A stretch of DNA of 8,586 nt from an uncultured Collinsella sp. (lineage in GTDB: Bacteria; Actinomycetota; Coriobacteriia; Coriobacteriales; Coriobacteriaceae): contig USHS01000043.1 in assembly GCA_900554585.1 (NCBI GenBank), forward strand, positions 1 through 8,586, written 5' to 3'. The notes beneath the pieces were generated by a model. That model made no database searches. It saw only the letters and a program-made list of their open reading frames with translations, and was not told where the DNA came from. Shown here in pieces: positions 1-6,330 of the stretch (the first letter of the stretch is position 1; each line of letters starts with the position of its first letter). The translations under genes and the position numbers were made by a program.

Positions 1-384
1 ACGCTGCAGCTCACAGGTGAGCAGCGCGCCAAAATTCTTACCGGAGAAATCTTCGATACCGAGCGTTTGGGCAAAATCGTTGCCGGAACCAACGGGTAGG
101 ACGGCAAGGGCGGGACGGGCCGATTCATCCTGCGTCATGAGTCCATTGACGACCTCGTGGATCACGCCATCGCCGCCAAGGGCGATAACGGTTCGATAGC
201 CCTGGGCCCGCGCGGCAAGCTCCTTGGCGTGCCCCGTGCGTTCGGTCAACACCAGGTCAAACTGGGATGCGCGCGCGGTCATGTCCAAAAAGCGTTGCAG
301 GCGCTCGGCAACCTCATGCGCGGCGCCCGACTGGGCGGCAGGATTGGCGATGATGAGCGTGCGACCAAAATCAGTTGCGTGCAT
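1..384 (-). CDS. Diacylglycerol kinase / lipid kinase family protein, N-terminal part (cut by window edge)
   Basis: The minus strand reads 128 uninterrupted codons from an ATG at 384 down to base 1, so the 3' part lies outside the window. The translation carries the three signatures of the DAGK catalytic domain (DgkB/YegS-like ATP-dependent lipid kinases): NPAAQSG at residues 14-20, the nucleotide-binding GGDGVIHEVVNG at 70-81, and PVGSGNDFA at 97-105. Family members phosphorylate diacylglycerol or related lipids at the cytoplasmic membrane face, usually for phospholipid recycling; the substrate here cannot be told. I chose the ATG at 384 because GGGAG lies 7 nt upstream (complement of 392-396). 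An in-frame ATG at 408 lacks such a site. The gene lies 87 bp downstream of the CLC gene on the same strand with no clear terminator between, so co-transcription is possible. Confidence 0.9.
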   Translation of the reverse strand, partial: MHATDFGRTLIIANPAAQSGAAHEVAERLQRFLDMTARASQFDLVLTERTGHAKELAARAQGYRTVIALGGDGVIHEVVNGLMTQDESARPALAVLPVGSGNDFAQTLGIEDFSGKNFGALLTCELQR

Positions 385-471
385 GGGGCGACTCCCGGCG
401 TATGGCATGACAGTGCGGTCGCGCTCAGGTCGAATTGCCCCCGATTGTGGCTGCACGGCGAATACTAACGT

Positions 472-1893
472 CTACTCTATCAGGTCGTTGTGGCGCTCGA
501 TAGCCTCCGCTACCGTACCGCCCTCATCCACAATAAGCGAACGGCGCTTGGGTGAGATGATGCGCTGGGCGGGGTACACGCCGCGGTGTCCGCCGGTTAG
601 GTAGCTGATAAAGGCCACGATGACAAAGAACCCGGCGGCCGTGCCGTGGAACAGGTCGATGGCCATCATGCAGGTGGTGATGGGCACGTTGAGGCCGGCG
701 CAGAACACGCCGAGCATGCCGAGAGCCGCCAGAAAACTGGGGTCGAGCCCGGTAAGGCAACCTATCCAGCCACCGAGTGCCGCACCGATGCCAAACAGGG
801 GCGTGACCTCGCCGCCTTGGAAGCCAGCGCCCAAGGTGAGCGCCGTCACCACGAGCTTGATGGATGCGTCAGCAAGGGTAGTGTTACCGGAGAACCCGGC
901 GCCCGAGAGCCAGGTGGCAAGGCCGGCGTAGTTCCAAGCGTCGAGGAGGGCATAGGCGGCCAAAACCACGAGTGCGCCTATAAGTGCGCGAACAAGGTAA
1001 TTGGTGATAAAGCGACCGTACAGGCTCTTGACGGTTCGAACCGACCAGGCAAAGAGACGTGCCGTCAGACCGAAGATAATGGCGCTGATAACAACGATGA
1101 CGACCGTTTTGGGCGACATGGCGGGAACGCTGGTGATAACATTCGCCTCGTACTCGGTTCCCAAGGCAAGCGATGTGAAGTAGCCGGTAAACGAGGCGAC
1201 CAGGCAGTAGATGCCTGCGGTGTAGTCGATCTTGCCGATAAAGCACATCTCCATGCCAAAGAAAGCTCCGGCAAGGGGCGAGCCGAACACGGCGCCAAAG
1301 GCCGACGAGATGCCGGCGAGCATGAGGTCGTGGTGGTCATGCTTTTTGAGGTGGGCAAGGCTCGAGATGTTGCTGGCGATGGTGCCGCCAATCTGCACCG
1401 CGGCTCCCTCGCGACCGGCCGATCCGCCCGTTAGGTGCGTGAGCGTTGAGCAGATGAAGGTGAGGACGGCCATGCGCATATGGATGAGGCGTGTGCCCAG
1501 GGCGGAGTCAATGACCAGGTTGTTACCTCGTTTGGCGGCGAGACCGTGGTTCTTGTAGACCCATGCGGTGGCAACGCCCACAGCGGGAAGCAGCGCGTAC
1601 ACCCACGCATGTTGCTCGCGATAATCGGTCGCGATATTCAGCGAGGCCAAAAACGCCCAAGCGGCAACGCCCATGGCGAGCGAGACGATGACGACGAGTG
1701 CGAGCAACTTAGCGCTCGCGAGTAGGTTGCGGGCGTTGCGGCGCGTGTCGGCAGCCAAGAGATGCTCGGAGCGGGTGATCTGATGCCTGCCTGCCATGAT
1801 GACGTCGTTAAGGGAGAAAAAGCCGCCGTCGTCGAGCGGCTGGGAATGATCCTGCGCCTCGTTTGCGCTTTCGGGTTTGTCGGTAAAAGCCAT
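472..1893 (-). CDS. CLC-family anion transporter, fluoride-type (CLC-F-like)
   Basis: This is a 473-residue polytopic membrane protein with about 60 hydrophilic N-terminal residues and then the many hydrophobic helices of the CLC fold. The anion-filter motifs are visible but altered. The canonical GSGIP is replaced by GNNLV, the gating-glutamate motif is GREGAAVQIGG, and the GxFxP region reads GFQGGEVTPLFGIG. In the segment LAGAFFGMEM the position of the internal proton glutamate (E203 of E. coli ClcA) appears to be Met. From what is known of the family, GNN-type filters with GREG and GGEVTP motifs mark the CLC-F branch, which exports fluoride in exchange for protons, rather than Cl-/H+ exchangers. 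A function as a general chloride channel cannot be excluded. The start is supported by AGAGGA 4 nt upstream and a TATAAT box about 30 bp upstream. No fluoride riboswitch was recognised in the short leader. Confidence 0.88.
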   Translation of the reverse strand: MAFTDKPESANEAQDHSQPLDDGGFFSLNDVIMAGRHQITRSEHLLAADTRRNARNLLASAKLLALVVIVSLAMGVAAWAFLASLNIATDYREQHAWVYALLPAVGVATAWVYKNHGLAAKRGNNLVIDSALGTRLIHMRMAVLTFICSTLTHLTGGSAGREGAAVQIGGTIASNISSLAHLKKHDHHDLMLAGISSAFGAVFGSPLAGAFFGMEMCFIGKIDYTAGIYCLVASFTGYFTSLALGTEYEANVITSVPAMSPKTVVIVVISAIIFGLTARLFAWSVRTVKSLYGRFITNYLVRALIGALVVLAAYALLDAWNYAGLATWLSGAGFSGNTTLADASIKLVVTALTLGAGFQGGEVTPLFGIGAALGGWIGCLTGLDPSFLAALGMLGVFCAGLNVPITTCMMAIDLFHGTAAGFFVIVAFISYLTGGHRGVYPAQRIISPKRRSLIVDEGGTVAEAIERHNDLIE

Positions 1894-1922
1894 ACGTTCC
1901 TCTTTTTGGTTGCATCACGAGC

Positions 1923-1928
1923 ATTATA
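1923..1928 (-). promoter_or_regulatory. Candidate -10 box for the CLC gene
   Basis: On the minus strand the sequence reads TATAAT, a perfect sigma-70-type -10 hexamer. It would start transcription about 23 nt before the CLC start codon. No good -35 hexamer lies 16-18 bp upstream; the best-placed hexamer is GGCTCG. The predicted leader is too short to hold a riboswitch. Confidence 0.45.
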
Positions 1929-2039
1929 AAACGCGGTAAACGCGACGAGCCGATGGGTTGGTTTCCATTCTGTTTCGCGGCTTGCGGCCGACAGGTGTAT
2001 TTGCGGGTACAGGCCAAGTCGCGGTCGCGCGTCGGGGAT

Positions 2040-2045
2040 TATACT
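2040..2045 (+). promoter_or_regulatory. Candidate -10 box for moeA-mogA
   Basis: TATACT matches the -10 consensus at five of six positions and would give a leader of about 50 nt ahead of moeA. No convincing -35 hexamer is found 16-18 bp upstream, so the assignment rests on the -10 box and its position. Confidence 0.4.
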
Positions 2046-2102
2046 TAGACAAGCATAAAGAATCGGCGCCCCCGTTGTGCGCCGTGGCATTAAGAGGTGC
2101 AT

Positions 2103-3365
2103 ATGACAGAGAAGCTCATTCCGCTGGAGGACGCGCAGTCGATTGTTCTGTCGCACGTTGCTCCGACCGATCTCGTCGAGAGTCCCGTGTGGCAGGCCAC
2201 CGGTCTTCCCTTGGCCGAGGACGCGGTGGCCGATATCGACATCTCGCCGTTTGCCAACAGCGCTATGGACGGATATGCCGTGCGCTCGGCGGACTTGGCG
2301 CAGACGTCTGGCGAGGCGCCGGTGACGCTCGACGTTATCGGACATGAGGCCGCGGGCCATGTGTTTGAGGGCACAATCGGAGTGGGCGAGACGGTCCGCA
2401 TCATGACAGGCGCGCCGGTGCCCGAGGGCGCCGATGCCGTAGTGAAATACGAGATCGTCGACGTGCTCGATGGCGACGGCAACGAGGGCTCGCACGTGAG
2501 CTTCTCGGCGCCTGCTAAAGTGGGGGAGAACGTTCGCTCTGCTGCCGAGGAGGCCCATGCCGGCGATGTTGTGATGCACGCCGGCGAGGTCGTGGCTCCG
2601 GCGGGCGCGGGTCTGCTGGCAAGTGCCGGATACGCGAGCGTGAAGGTGCACGCTGCCCCACGTGTGGGCATCATCTCGCTGGGCACGGAACTGGTCGCAC
2701 CGAGTAAGGTGCCGGCGCGCGGTCAGATTCGCGATTCCAACTCCTCGGCGCTGATGGCCGAGGCGCTCGATGCCGGCGCCGAGCCCGTGTTCTACGGCAT
2801 TGCGCCCGATGATGAGCAGGCGATTGCCGATCTGGTGCATCGCGCCGTGCAGGAGTGCGATTTTGTCATTACGAGCGGTGGCGCCTCGGCGGGCGACTAC
2901 GATTTCGTGACGGCGCTCGTCCGGCGCGAGGGCGAGGTGCTGTTTGACCGCATCTCGATGCGTCCCGGCAAGGCCATCACGTTTGGCTTGCTCGGAGGTA
3001 AGCCCTACCTGGGGCTTTCAGGCAATCCGGCCGCGGCGTATGTGGGCTTTGAGATGCTCGCTCGTCCGGCGATCCGCAAGATGCGCGGCTTTGCCGAGGG
3101 TGCGCGTCCCGTGCAGCAGGCGATATTGACGCACTGCGTGAAGAAGCGCCAGGACCGACGCTTCTTCGATCGCGCCACGGTTTTGCGCGACCCCGAGACC
3201 GGTGAGCTGTTGGTGACCGAGGCCAAGACGCAGAATTCGGCGCTGCTCGGCACGATGCAGCGGGCCAACTGCCTGCTGCGTATTGACGAAGGGCCGTGTG
3301 AGCTCAAGCCGGGCGACGTCGTGGACGTCGTGCGCGTCGACCTGCCTGAGGGAACGGTGCTATAG
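2103..3365 (+). CDS. moeA: Molybdopterin molybdotransferase MoeA
   Basis: This 420-residue cytoplasmic enzyme is of normal MoeA length. MoeA inserts molybdate into adenylylated molybdopterin, the last step of basic Moco synthesis. Hallmarks in order are NSAMDGYAV (residues 52-60), TGAPVPEGADAVV (102-113), GTEL (194-197) followed by RDSNS, the molybdopterin-binding TSGGASAGDYD (257-267), MRPGKA (286-291), LSGNPAA (305-311), and a C-terminal beta domain from about residue 340. The Asp of AMDGYA and the Glu of GTEL are family-conserved active-site acids and both are present. I chose the ATG at 2103 because AAGAGG lies 5 nt upstream; a GTG two codons earlier overlaps that site. The stop is 10 bp before the mogA start, so the two genes form an operon and their products act at consecutive steps. 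Confidence 0.96.
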   Translation: MTEKLIPLEDAQSIVLSHVAPTDLVESPVWQATGLPLAEDAVADIDISPFANSAMDGYAVRSADLAQTSGEAPVTLDVIGHEAAGHVFEGTIGVGETVRIMTGAPVPEGADAVVKYEIVDVLDGDGNEGSHVSFSAPAKVGENVRSAAEEAHAGDVVMHAGEVVAPAGAGLLASAGYASVKVHAAPRVGIISLGTELVAPSKVPARGQIRDSNSSALMAEALDAGAEPVFYGIAPDDEQAIADLVHRAVQECDFVITSGGASAGDYDFVTALVRREGEVLFDRISMRPGKAITFGLLGGKPYLGLSGNPAAAYVGFEMLARPAIRKMRGFAEGARPVQQAILTHCVKKRQDRRFFDRATVLRDPETGELLVTEAKTQNSALLGTMQRANCLLRIDEGPCELKPGDVVDVVRVDLPEGTVL

Positions 3366-3375
3366 GAGGAACGCT

Positions 3376-3855
3376 ATGGAGTTGAAAATTTCGATCGTGA
3401 CGTGCTCGGATACGCGCGATCTTGCGCAGGACGAGGCTGGAGCCGCGCTCGAGGAGCTCATCGAGGCGCAGGGATGGACGGTTGCCTCACATGTGGTCGT
3501 GCGCGACGACGTTAGCGAGATTGGTGATGCCATTGTGGAAGCTGCCGATGCGTGCCACGCCAATGTCGTGCTCACCTGCGGCGGCACGGGTCTTTCGATG
3601 CGCGACGTGACACCCGAGGCGCCGCGTGCCGTCTGTGACCGTGATGTGCCGGGTGTCGCCGAGGCAATCCGTGCCTACTCGATGACCAAGACGCGCCGCG
3701 CCATGCTCTCGCGCGCCGTGTGCATGCAGCGTGGGCATACGCTTGTCATCAACTTTCCGGGATCCACGAAAGCGGCCCGCGAAAGCTGGGAGGCCGTGAG
3801 CGATCAGCTGGAGCATGCGGCCCAAATGACGGCGGGCGGCGGACATACCAACTAA
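3376..3855 (+). CDS. mogA: MogA/MoaB-family molybdopterin adenylyltransferase
   Basis: This 159-residue single-domain protein has the usual length for the family. It is predicted to adenylylate molybdopterin with ATP, giving the MPT-AMP that MoeA uses. Visible motifs are TCGGTG (residues 67-72), RDVTPEA (76-82) and NFPGSTKA (126-133), which correspond to the molybdopterin- and nucleotide-binding loops. The RDVTPEA form is closer to MogA than to E. coli MoaB, but the two subfamilies cannot be separated safely by eye. The start ATG follows a strong GGAGGA at 3365-3370 with 5 nt spacing. That site overlaps the moeA stop region, so translation is probably linked to moeA. A frame extending upstream into moeA is an overrun of the same reading frame. 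The gene ends 14 bp before an intrinsic terminator. Confidence 0.93.
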   Translation: MELKISIVTCSDTRDLAQDEAGAALEELIEAQGWTVASHVVVRDDVSEIGDAIVEAADACHANVVLTCGGTGLSMRDVTPEAPRAVCDRDVPGVAEAIRAYSMTKTRRAMLSRAVCMQRGHTLVINFPGSTKAARESWEAVSDQLEHAAQMTAGGGHTN

Positions 3856-3869
3856 GCGGTTTACCTGCG

Positions 3870-3905
3870 GCGGGGCGACCAGAACGGCTGCTCCGCTTTT
3901 GTTTT
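3870..3905 (+). terminator. Rho-independent terminator after moeA-mogA
   Basis: The left arm GCGGGGC (3870-3876) pairs with GCTCCGC (3890-3896), giving 7 bp with one G-U. Two further C-G pairs inside the loop (3879-3880 with 3886-3887) close a small apical loop. The tract TTTTGTTTT follows at once (3897-3905). It begins 14 bp after the mogA stop, as expected for the end of the moeA-mogA transcript. Confidence 0.82.
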
Positions 3906-3946
3906 CCGCCGAAGCGACGCCAAGGTGCACGGCAACTCGAAACTAT

Positions 3947-3972
3947 ATTCTCTGGTGAGAATAATTTCTCAC
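3947..3972. promoter_or_regulatory. Interlocked inverted repeats upstream of modA, candidate operator
   Basis: Two perfect inverted repeats share an arm. ATTCTC (3947-3952) and GAGAAT (3957-3962) flank TGGT. GTGAGAA (3955-3961) and TTCTCAC (3966-3972) flank TAAT. The result is three alternating copies of the TTCTC/GAGAA half-site spaced 9 bp apart in a locally AT-rich stretch. The second repeat covers the position where a -35 box would lie for the TATAAT at 3993-3998. This arrangement suits a dimeric regulator of the mod operon. It does not clearly match the E. coli ModE site, so the regulator is unknown. Confidence 0.55.
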
Positions 3973-3992
3973 TATCATTATTCGCGCGTAAG

Positions 3993-3998
3993 TATAAT
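3993..3998 (+). promoter_or_regulatory. Candidate -10 box for the mod operon
   Basis: The hexamer is a perfect TATAAT, predicting a start near 4005 and a leader of about 55 nt before modA. The hexamer 17 bp upstream, CACTAT, is a poor -35 and overlaps the inverted repeat at 3955-3972. A weak -35 covered by an operator fits either activation or repression. The leader also holds a perfect 10-bp palindrome, TGCCCGGGCA (4028-4037). Confidence 0.55.
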
Positions 3999-4058
3999 CT
4001 AGTAACAGAATAAAGCCTGCGGCGGGGTGCCCGGGCATAGCGTTCGAAAGGGTCTAAT

Positions 4059-4934
4059 ATGTTCGATATGGTTTCACGCCGCGGTTTTGTCTCGCTTTCT
4101 GCTGCCGCTGCCGCCGGCTTTGGCCTTGCTGGCTGCTCGGGCAACAAGACGTCCGAGCCCGCTGGTTCCGATGCCGGCTCCGCCAAGTCTTCCTCTAAGA
4201 AGAAGGCTGTCGAGCTGCAGGTCTTTGCCGCCAACTCGCTCGAGAAGGCTCTGCCCGAGGTTCAGGAGCTCTACACCGAGCAGACCGGTACCACGTTTGC
4301 CGACACGCAGTTCAAAGCGTCCGGCGACCTTGTCGAGCAGATGCGCGCCGGTGCTGCGGTCGACGTGCTCATCACCGCTTCCAAGGGCACCATGGACGAC
4401 GCCGAGGCCGCCGAGCTCGTCGACGCCGACACCCGTGAGGATATGTTCGTCAACGATCTCGTGATCATTCGCGCCGAGGGCTCCGACACCAAGGTCGAGG
4501 TCATCGCCGACGTCGCGAATCTGGACGGCAAGATCGCCATCGGCGACGCCAAGACCGTTCCCGCCGGCAAGTACGCCAACCAGGCCCTGGCCTCCGTGGG
4601 CCTCTACACCGGCACCGAGGGCGACGATGGCGAGTATGCTCCCGAGATCGCCGACAAGGTGGCCCTGGCCGACAAAGTTGGTACCGCCGCCGCCTATGTG
4701 TCCACAGGCGACTGCGTGGCCGGTTTTGTCTACAGCTCCGATATCTTCCGCTACGACGGCATCGAGGAGGCCTTCGTGTGCCCCGAGGATTCGCACAAGC
4801 CCATCGTGTACCCGGGTGCCGTTGCCGAGAGCTCCGAGCATGACGACGAGGCCAAGGCGTTCATCGACTTCTGTCTGACCAACAAGAAAGCTCAGAAGAT
4901 TTGGGCTAAGTACGGCTTTGAACTTTCCGCGTAG
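4059..4934 (+). CDS. modA: Molybdate ABC transporter, substrate-binding lipoprotein ModA
   Basis: This 291-residue periplasmic-binding-protein-like lipoprotein captures molybdate (or tungstate) outside the membrane for ModBC. The N-terminus has SRRGFV (residues 6-11), resembling a twin-arginine motif, then a hydrophobic stretch and the lipobox LAGC, with Cys26 as the lipidation site. A Ser/Lys-rich linker follows to about residue 50. Family motifs are FAANS (56-60), KASGD (87-91), AAVDVLITAS (99-108), IAIGDAKTVPAGKYA (159-173), DCVAGFVYSSD (218-228) and IVYPGAV (249-255). The ATG at 4059 is favoured over an in-frame ATG at 4068 because GAAAGGG lies 6 nt upstream. Glycine codons are almost all GGC or GGT, with no GGG or GGA that I could find, suggesting high expression. 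modA opens the operon. Confidence 0.95.
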   Translation: MFDMVSRRGFVSLSAAAAAGFGLAGCSGNKTSEPAGSDAGSAKSSSKKKAVELQVFAANSLEKALPEVQELYTEQTGTTFADTQFKASGDLVEQMRAGAAVDVLITASKGTMDDAEAAELVDADTREDMFVNDLVIIRAEGSDTKVEVIADVANLDGKIAIGDAKTVPAGKYANQALASVGLYTGTEGDDGEYAPEIADKVALADKVGTAAAYVSTGDCVAGFVYSSDIFRYDGIEEAFVCPEDSHKPIVYPGAVAESSEHDDEAKAFIDFCLTNKKAQKIWAKYGFELSA

Positions 4935-5002
4935 TGCGGCTTGGCGCGATAATTCCATCGTTTTGCGTTTCACTCCGTCCTTGTATTCTCTTGGAGCTTT
5001 TC

Positions 5003-5485
5003 GTGCTTAATAGATTCCGCATGCTTGTCGCCTGTGCTTTGACCTTCGCGCTTTGTTGGGTGCCGGGATTTGCGTTTGCTGGGGGCACTGAGGACGGGGC
5101 CCAGGTTGCTGCGACCGCTCATGGGCTTTCCTATGGGATCGAGGGTTTTGAGCGGTTGGCCAAGGGGACAGCCCGTATCATGGAGGGCCAGCCTGAGGGC
5201 TACCGGTTTCCCGTTGACGAGGACGTGGACCTTGTAGTGGCGCCTGCTGCCGATCGCGTTGTGGTGTGGATATCGCCCAAGGCGGTCGAGAAATATGGAT
5301 TGGATCCGCAGGACAACGAGTGCGTATCGGGTCTCAAGGCCCTCGTCTGTGATCTCGACAGCGCAAACTGCATGGGAGGTGCGCAGCTGGGTGACGTGGA
5401 CTTTCCTTGGTATGTCACGGCGGAAACAACGTTTGATGCCGGCGGGTATACCTATGGCTTTGACGGGATGAGCAGGGGCCCTTGA
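5003..5485 (+). CDS. Uncharacterised exported protein encoded between modA and modB
   Basis: I do not recognise a family for this 160-residue protein. A GTG start at 5003 is chosen because GGAG lies 6 nt upstream and the start yields a classic signal peptide: basic NRFR, a hydrophobic core at residues 7-20, and a likely cleavage after AFA near residue 26. There is no lipobox. The predicted mature part is about 134 residues, acidic, with Cys107, Cys116 and Cys123, a repetitive VDEDVDLVV / DRVVVWISP segment and an aromatic C-terminus. An open frame extends upstream to a GTG at 4934 overlapping the modA stop, but that start has no ribosome binding site. The stop overlaps the modB start by 4 bp (TTGA), so translation is probably coupled. 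Glycine codons include seven GGG and three GGA, unlike modA. A role with molybdate transport is inferred only from position. Confidence 0.75.
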   Translation: MLNRFRMLVACALTFALCWVPGFAFAGGTEDGAQVAATAHGLSYGIEGFERLAKGTARIMEGQPEGYRFPVDEDVDLVVAPAADRVVVWISPKAVEKYGLDPQDNECVSGLKALVCDLDSANCMGGAQLGDVDFPWYVTAETTFDAGGYTYGFDGMSRGP

Positions 5486-6327
5486 CCTCTCTGACTTCCT
5501 TTTTGGGCGACATCGACTATCGCCCGTTTTGGGTGTCTATCAAAACGAGTGGCCTCGCCCTAGTGATTGCCTTTGCACTGGGCCTGTTTGCCTCATGGAA
5601 GACCATGGGCACCACGAGCCGCGTGAAGGGCCTGCTCGATTCGGTCTTTACCATCCCTATGGTGCTGCCACCCACGGTCTGCGGTTTTCTGCTCCTCATG
5701 CTGTTCGGTCGCTCGACCGGGGTGGGCCAGTGGCTGATCGCACACGGCATCTCGATTGTCTTTACGTGGCCGGCAGCGGTGATCTCTGCCGTAGTGGTGT
5801 CGTTCCCGCTCGTCTATCGTACGGCCCTGGGCGCCTTCGAGAGCCTGGATACGCAGATGCTCGACGCCGCGCGTACGCTGGGCTGGTCTGAGCGACGCAT
5901 CTTCACCAAGCTCATGATGCCCCTCGGTTGCCCCTCCATTGCCGCCGGTACGGTGCTTGCTTTTGCCCGCGCCATGGGTGAGTTTGGCTGCACCCTGTTC
6001 TTTGCGGGCAACTATGCCGGCATTACGCAGACCATTCCCATCGCCATCTACTTTGAGTGGATGGGCGGCAACACGTCGGTGGCGCTCTTTTGGGTCGTCG
6101 TCGTGATCGTCTTTAGTTTCTTGGTCATCCTGTTCATCAACATGTATACGGCGCATTCGCAAAAGTATCGCGAGCGCGGTCTTTCCCGTGCGGAGCGCAA
6201 GCAGGCCAAGGAGCTCTCCGGACAGGGCGATTCGCTAGATCCCATCGGAGGCGATGCCCTGCGTATCGATCGCGAGGCGCTGGCCGAGCTTATGCGCGAT
6301 GACGCGGTCGCGAAGGGAGGTCGATAG
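5482..6327 (+). CDS. modB: Molybdate ABC transporter permease ModB
   Basis: This inner-membrane permease has about five to six hydrophobic segments and is predicted to form the homodimeric molybdate channel. Residues near 16-225 align by eye with ModB: LDSVFTIPMVLPPTVCGFLL (52-71), SFPLVYRTALGAFE (107-120), the EAA coupling loop AARTLGWSERRIFTKLMMP (129-147) that contacts ModC, and GTVLAFARAMGEFG (156-169). The start is taken as TTG at 5482, overlapping the previous stop, with AGGGG only 3 nt upstream. No better in-frame start precedes the conserved PFWVSIK segment, though a slightly later start is possible. At 281 residues it is longer than typical ModB (about 230) because of a charged cytoplasmic tail from about residue 226. 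The tail's 3' end also carries the ribosome binding site of modC. Confidence 0.93.
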   Translation: MTSLTSFLGDIDYRPFWVSIKTSGLALVIAFALGLFASWKTMGTTSRVKGLLDSVFTIPMVLPPTVCGFLLLMLFGRSTGVGQWLIAHGISIVFTWPAAVISAVVVSFPLVYRTALGAFESLDTQMLDAARTLGWSERRIFTKLMMPLGCPSIAAGTVLAFARAMGEFGCTLFFAGNYAGITQTIPIAIYFEWMGGNTSVALFWVVVVIVFSFLVILFINMYTAHSQKYRERGLSRAERKQAKELSGQGDSLDPIGGDALRIDREALAELMRDDAVAKGGR

Positions 6328-6330
6328 CCC

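Larger units (their letters stand above)
1894..2102. other. Divergent intergenic region between the CLC gene and moeA
   Basis: These 209 bp separate divergently transcribed genes and must hold both promoters. The two -10 candidates, TATAAT on the minus strand (1923-1928) and TATACT on the plus strand (2040-2045), lie about 112 bp apart and point outward. A small inverted repeat, CGCGTTTACCGCG, sits next to the CLC -10 box. I saw no RNA gene, riboswitch or protein-coding frame here. Confidence 0.5.

Noticed and set aside
646..1434. A 262-codon plus-strand frame opposite the CLC gene
   Set aside because: It is the antisense shadow of a membrane-protein gene, hydrophilic and Gly/Glu/Arg-rich, with no motif.
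1638..2840. A 400-codon minus-strand frame spanning the CLC N-terminus, the intergenic region and part of moeA
   Set aside because: It overlaps two well-supported genes, crosses their promoters, and its translation is His/Arg-rich without recognisable motifs.
4927..4939. Small hairpin CCGC-GTAGT-GCGG across the modA stop codon
   Set aside because: It has only 4 bp and no T-tract, so it is not a terminator and is expected by chance in GC-rich sequence.
4074..4973. A 299-codon open frame on the minus strand opposite modA
   Set aside because: It is the antisense shadow of modA's strongly biased codons. Its translation is a low-complexity Gly/Val/Leu/Asp mix, and modA on the plus strand has clear family motifs.
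4934..5002. Upstream extension of the exported protein to a GTG overlapping the modA stop
   Set aside because: There is no ribosome binding site fitting that start, and the extra 23 residues would place a Cys- and Leu-rich stretch before a well-formed signal peptide.
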